Origin: Thozetella sp. PMI_491
Taxonomy: Eukaryota; Ascomycota; Sordariomycetes; Chaetosphaeriales; Chaetosphaeriaceae
NCBI GenBank assembly: GCA_021432635.1
Contig: MU270129.1
Span: 1 to 59,345, forward strand
Direction of reading: 5' to 3'
DNA: 59,345 bases
Positions 58,001 through 59,345 of the stretch are shown here, one piece after another. Made by a program: the position numbers and the translations under genes. Within the stretch, counting starts at the first letter, position 1. Every line of letters starts with the position of its first letter. Under the pieces are notes generated by a model, which had not been told where the DNA came from, did no database searches, and saw only the letters and a list, made by a program, of their open reading frames with translations.

Positions 58001-59345
58001 GTGATAAAGGCTTAAAGTAAAAAATTCTGTTATAATGCGTTATAAGCCTTAATCACTATAGCGAAAATAATTATGACTTGAAGATATTAAGACTAAAGAT
58101 CAGAATAAAATATAAAATACCTATTATCTCCTTAGTATAGGTCCTTAGAGTCGACTTTAAAGCGTTTATTATTATAGTCCTTTGTTAATATAAAAGGGAT
58201 CTGATTTCAAGACTGTATAAGTCCCCTCTGAATAAGGGTTTTCTCAGCGCCAAGTATAAGGGATATTTGGGAATATCCCTTAAGAGGCGTTAAAGCTTGC
58301 ACTTACCTATTTCTTACGAGTTAACTCTTGAGGCTTATTAATAATATAGTAATGCCCTTTAAATCTATTATATTACCCATTATAATTTTAAAAACCCATT
58401 AATAATATAAGTTTTAGACTTAAGTTTAATGAATATAAGTTATACAGGGTAGTTTATCTTAGCAATCCACAAGTGCAGTGCGACTGCGTCAGACAATATA
58501 AAAAAACGGTCAATTCACACACAGAAAATACCATACCCGGTATCTCCAAGGACAGCGACAATTAGCAATGATTATATTTATTCGTTGGCAGATGCAGCCA
58601 TTCAGGGCTCGCAGAGCCTTATTCTAAGCCTGCTTCCTTCACATACGGAGCTCGTCAGGGCTGACAAGCCACGATCAGCTTCCGTCACGTGCAACGCTCT
58701 TGAGAAGAACGAGTCGTTGATACCGCTAGTTCAAATGGCCCAGAGTATTTGTAAGAAAGTGTGGAATAGCCAGCGCTGAAGGAGCTTGCTCTAAAGCCGC
58801 TAGTAACCATATTTATAGACTCGACACCTCAACATCAAACTTAACGTATGATGTAAAATTAGGTCCTTAGGATAGTTATATAATTAAGGCTCAAGTGCCC
58901 ACCTTGTCAAAGATCCATCACATTGGTGTTCACAATCTACGGTCTTTCACAGAGGGTTGGTGTTTATTATATTGATTTAGTTATAGGCTTTATATATATA
59001 TGTATATATAGTATAACCCTAAAGGATATAAAAGATATTCTACCTTATATTAGCCTAATACTTATATTAAAAGTCTTACTTTATTTATTTATTAATTATT
59101 CCGCACGTTGACCTTCTCTTAATTATAAGAGCCTTTATATTAGCAGCTAACCCCCTAAAACTCCGGTATTACAACACTACCCTAACTACTACTAACGCCC
59201 TACCCTCTAGCTCTGCCGCACATTTTTTTCTAACTGTTATAATTCTATAACCAGGGTTGGAAAATTAATTAATTAATTTAGTATTTACCTATACTAATAC
59301 TAATTAAATTAATTGATACTAAGACTAAAATTAATTTAATTAGTA
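58001..59345. other. AT-rich terminal region
   Basis: Strongly AT-rich with abundant TA steps, ending in TTAATTAATTAATTTAGTA-like sequence. A small patch of balanced composition at 58560-58790 has a 64-codon frame without motif. It resembles RIP-degraded repeat DNA near a chromosome edge or transposon island. Confidence 0.55.

Overview
The window looks like an accessory, partly decayed region of a filamentous ascomycete (Pezizomycotina) genome. The genes carry short GT-AG introns of about 40-125 nt with internal CTNAC-like branch sites. The protein families are typical of moulds: Zn2Cys6 regulators, TRI12-type MFS pumps, NACHT-WD40 and HET proteins, CorA-like proteins, LysM chitinases. Several genes are broken by stops of the C:G to T:A kind, as expected from RIP or a similar process. 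Introns were placed by hand from splice signals, frame continuity and remembered family motifs; no database was consulted.

Layout. 1-5.5 kb: a broken Rieske oxygenase and an intact 540-aa sugar-type MFS transporter in tandem on the minus strand. 5.5-11.7 kb: mostly empty, with a cysteine-containing secreted protein (WWCND family). 11.7-19.5 kb: a conserved membrane protein and a TRI12-like MFS efflux pump, both plus strand. 21-26.7 kb: a 7TM integral membrane protein with apparent N-terminal damage, an MFS remnant broken by one arm of a 43-bp inverted repeat pair, and an intact Zn2Cys6/Fungal_trans_2 regulator. 27.6-30.6 kb: graveyard with an FAD-monooxygenase fragment and a NACHT-WD40 (NLR-like) pseudogene. 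31.6-32.3 kb: an unusually short tropomyosin. 33.1-33.3 kb: a perfect 61-bp hairpin element flanked by TA. 35.6-40.4 kb: a CorA-like membrane protein and a protein kinase, both minus strand. 42.9-44.7 kb: a HET-domain plus ankyrin pseudogene, next to AT-rich DNA. 45.3-55.3 kb: a conserved two-repeat protein, a small secreted protein, and a divergently transcribed killer-toxin-like chitinase (2 LysM, ChtBD1, GH18, long C-terminal region). 56-57.1 kb: a tRNA-like relic and an intact haloacid dehalogenase-type hydrolase. 57.4 kb to the end: diverged repeats and AT-rich DNA.

The unit most worth following is 47.9-55.3 kb. A chitinase with the architecture of the Kluyveromyces zymocin alpha/beta precursor sits head to head with a gene for a 311-aa secreted protein of unknown family. 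This is the arrangement expected of a two-component killer system: a chitin-binding delivery part plus a separately encoded secreted partner. That pairing is inference. The NACHT-WD40 and HET-ankyrin pseudogenes show that self/non-self recognition genes have been lost nearby.
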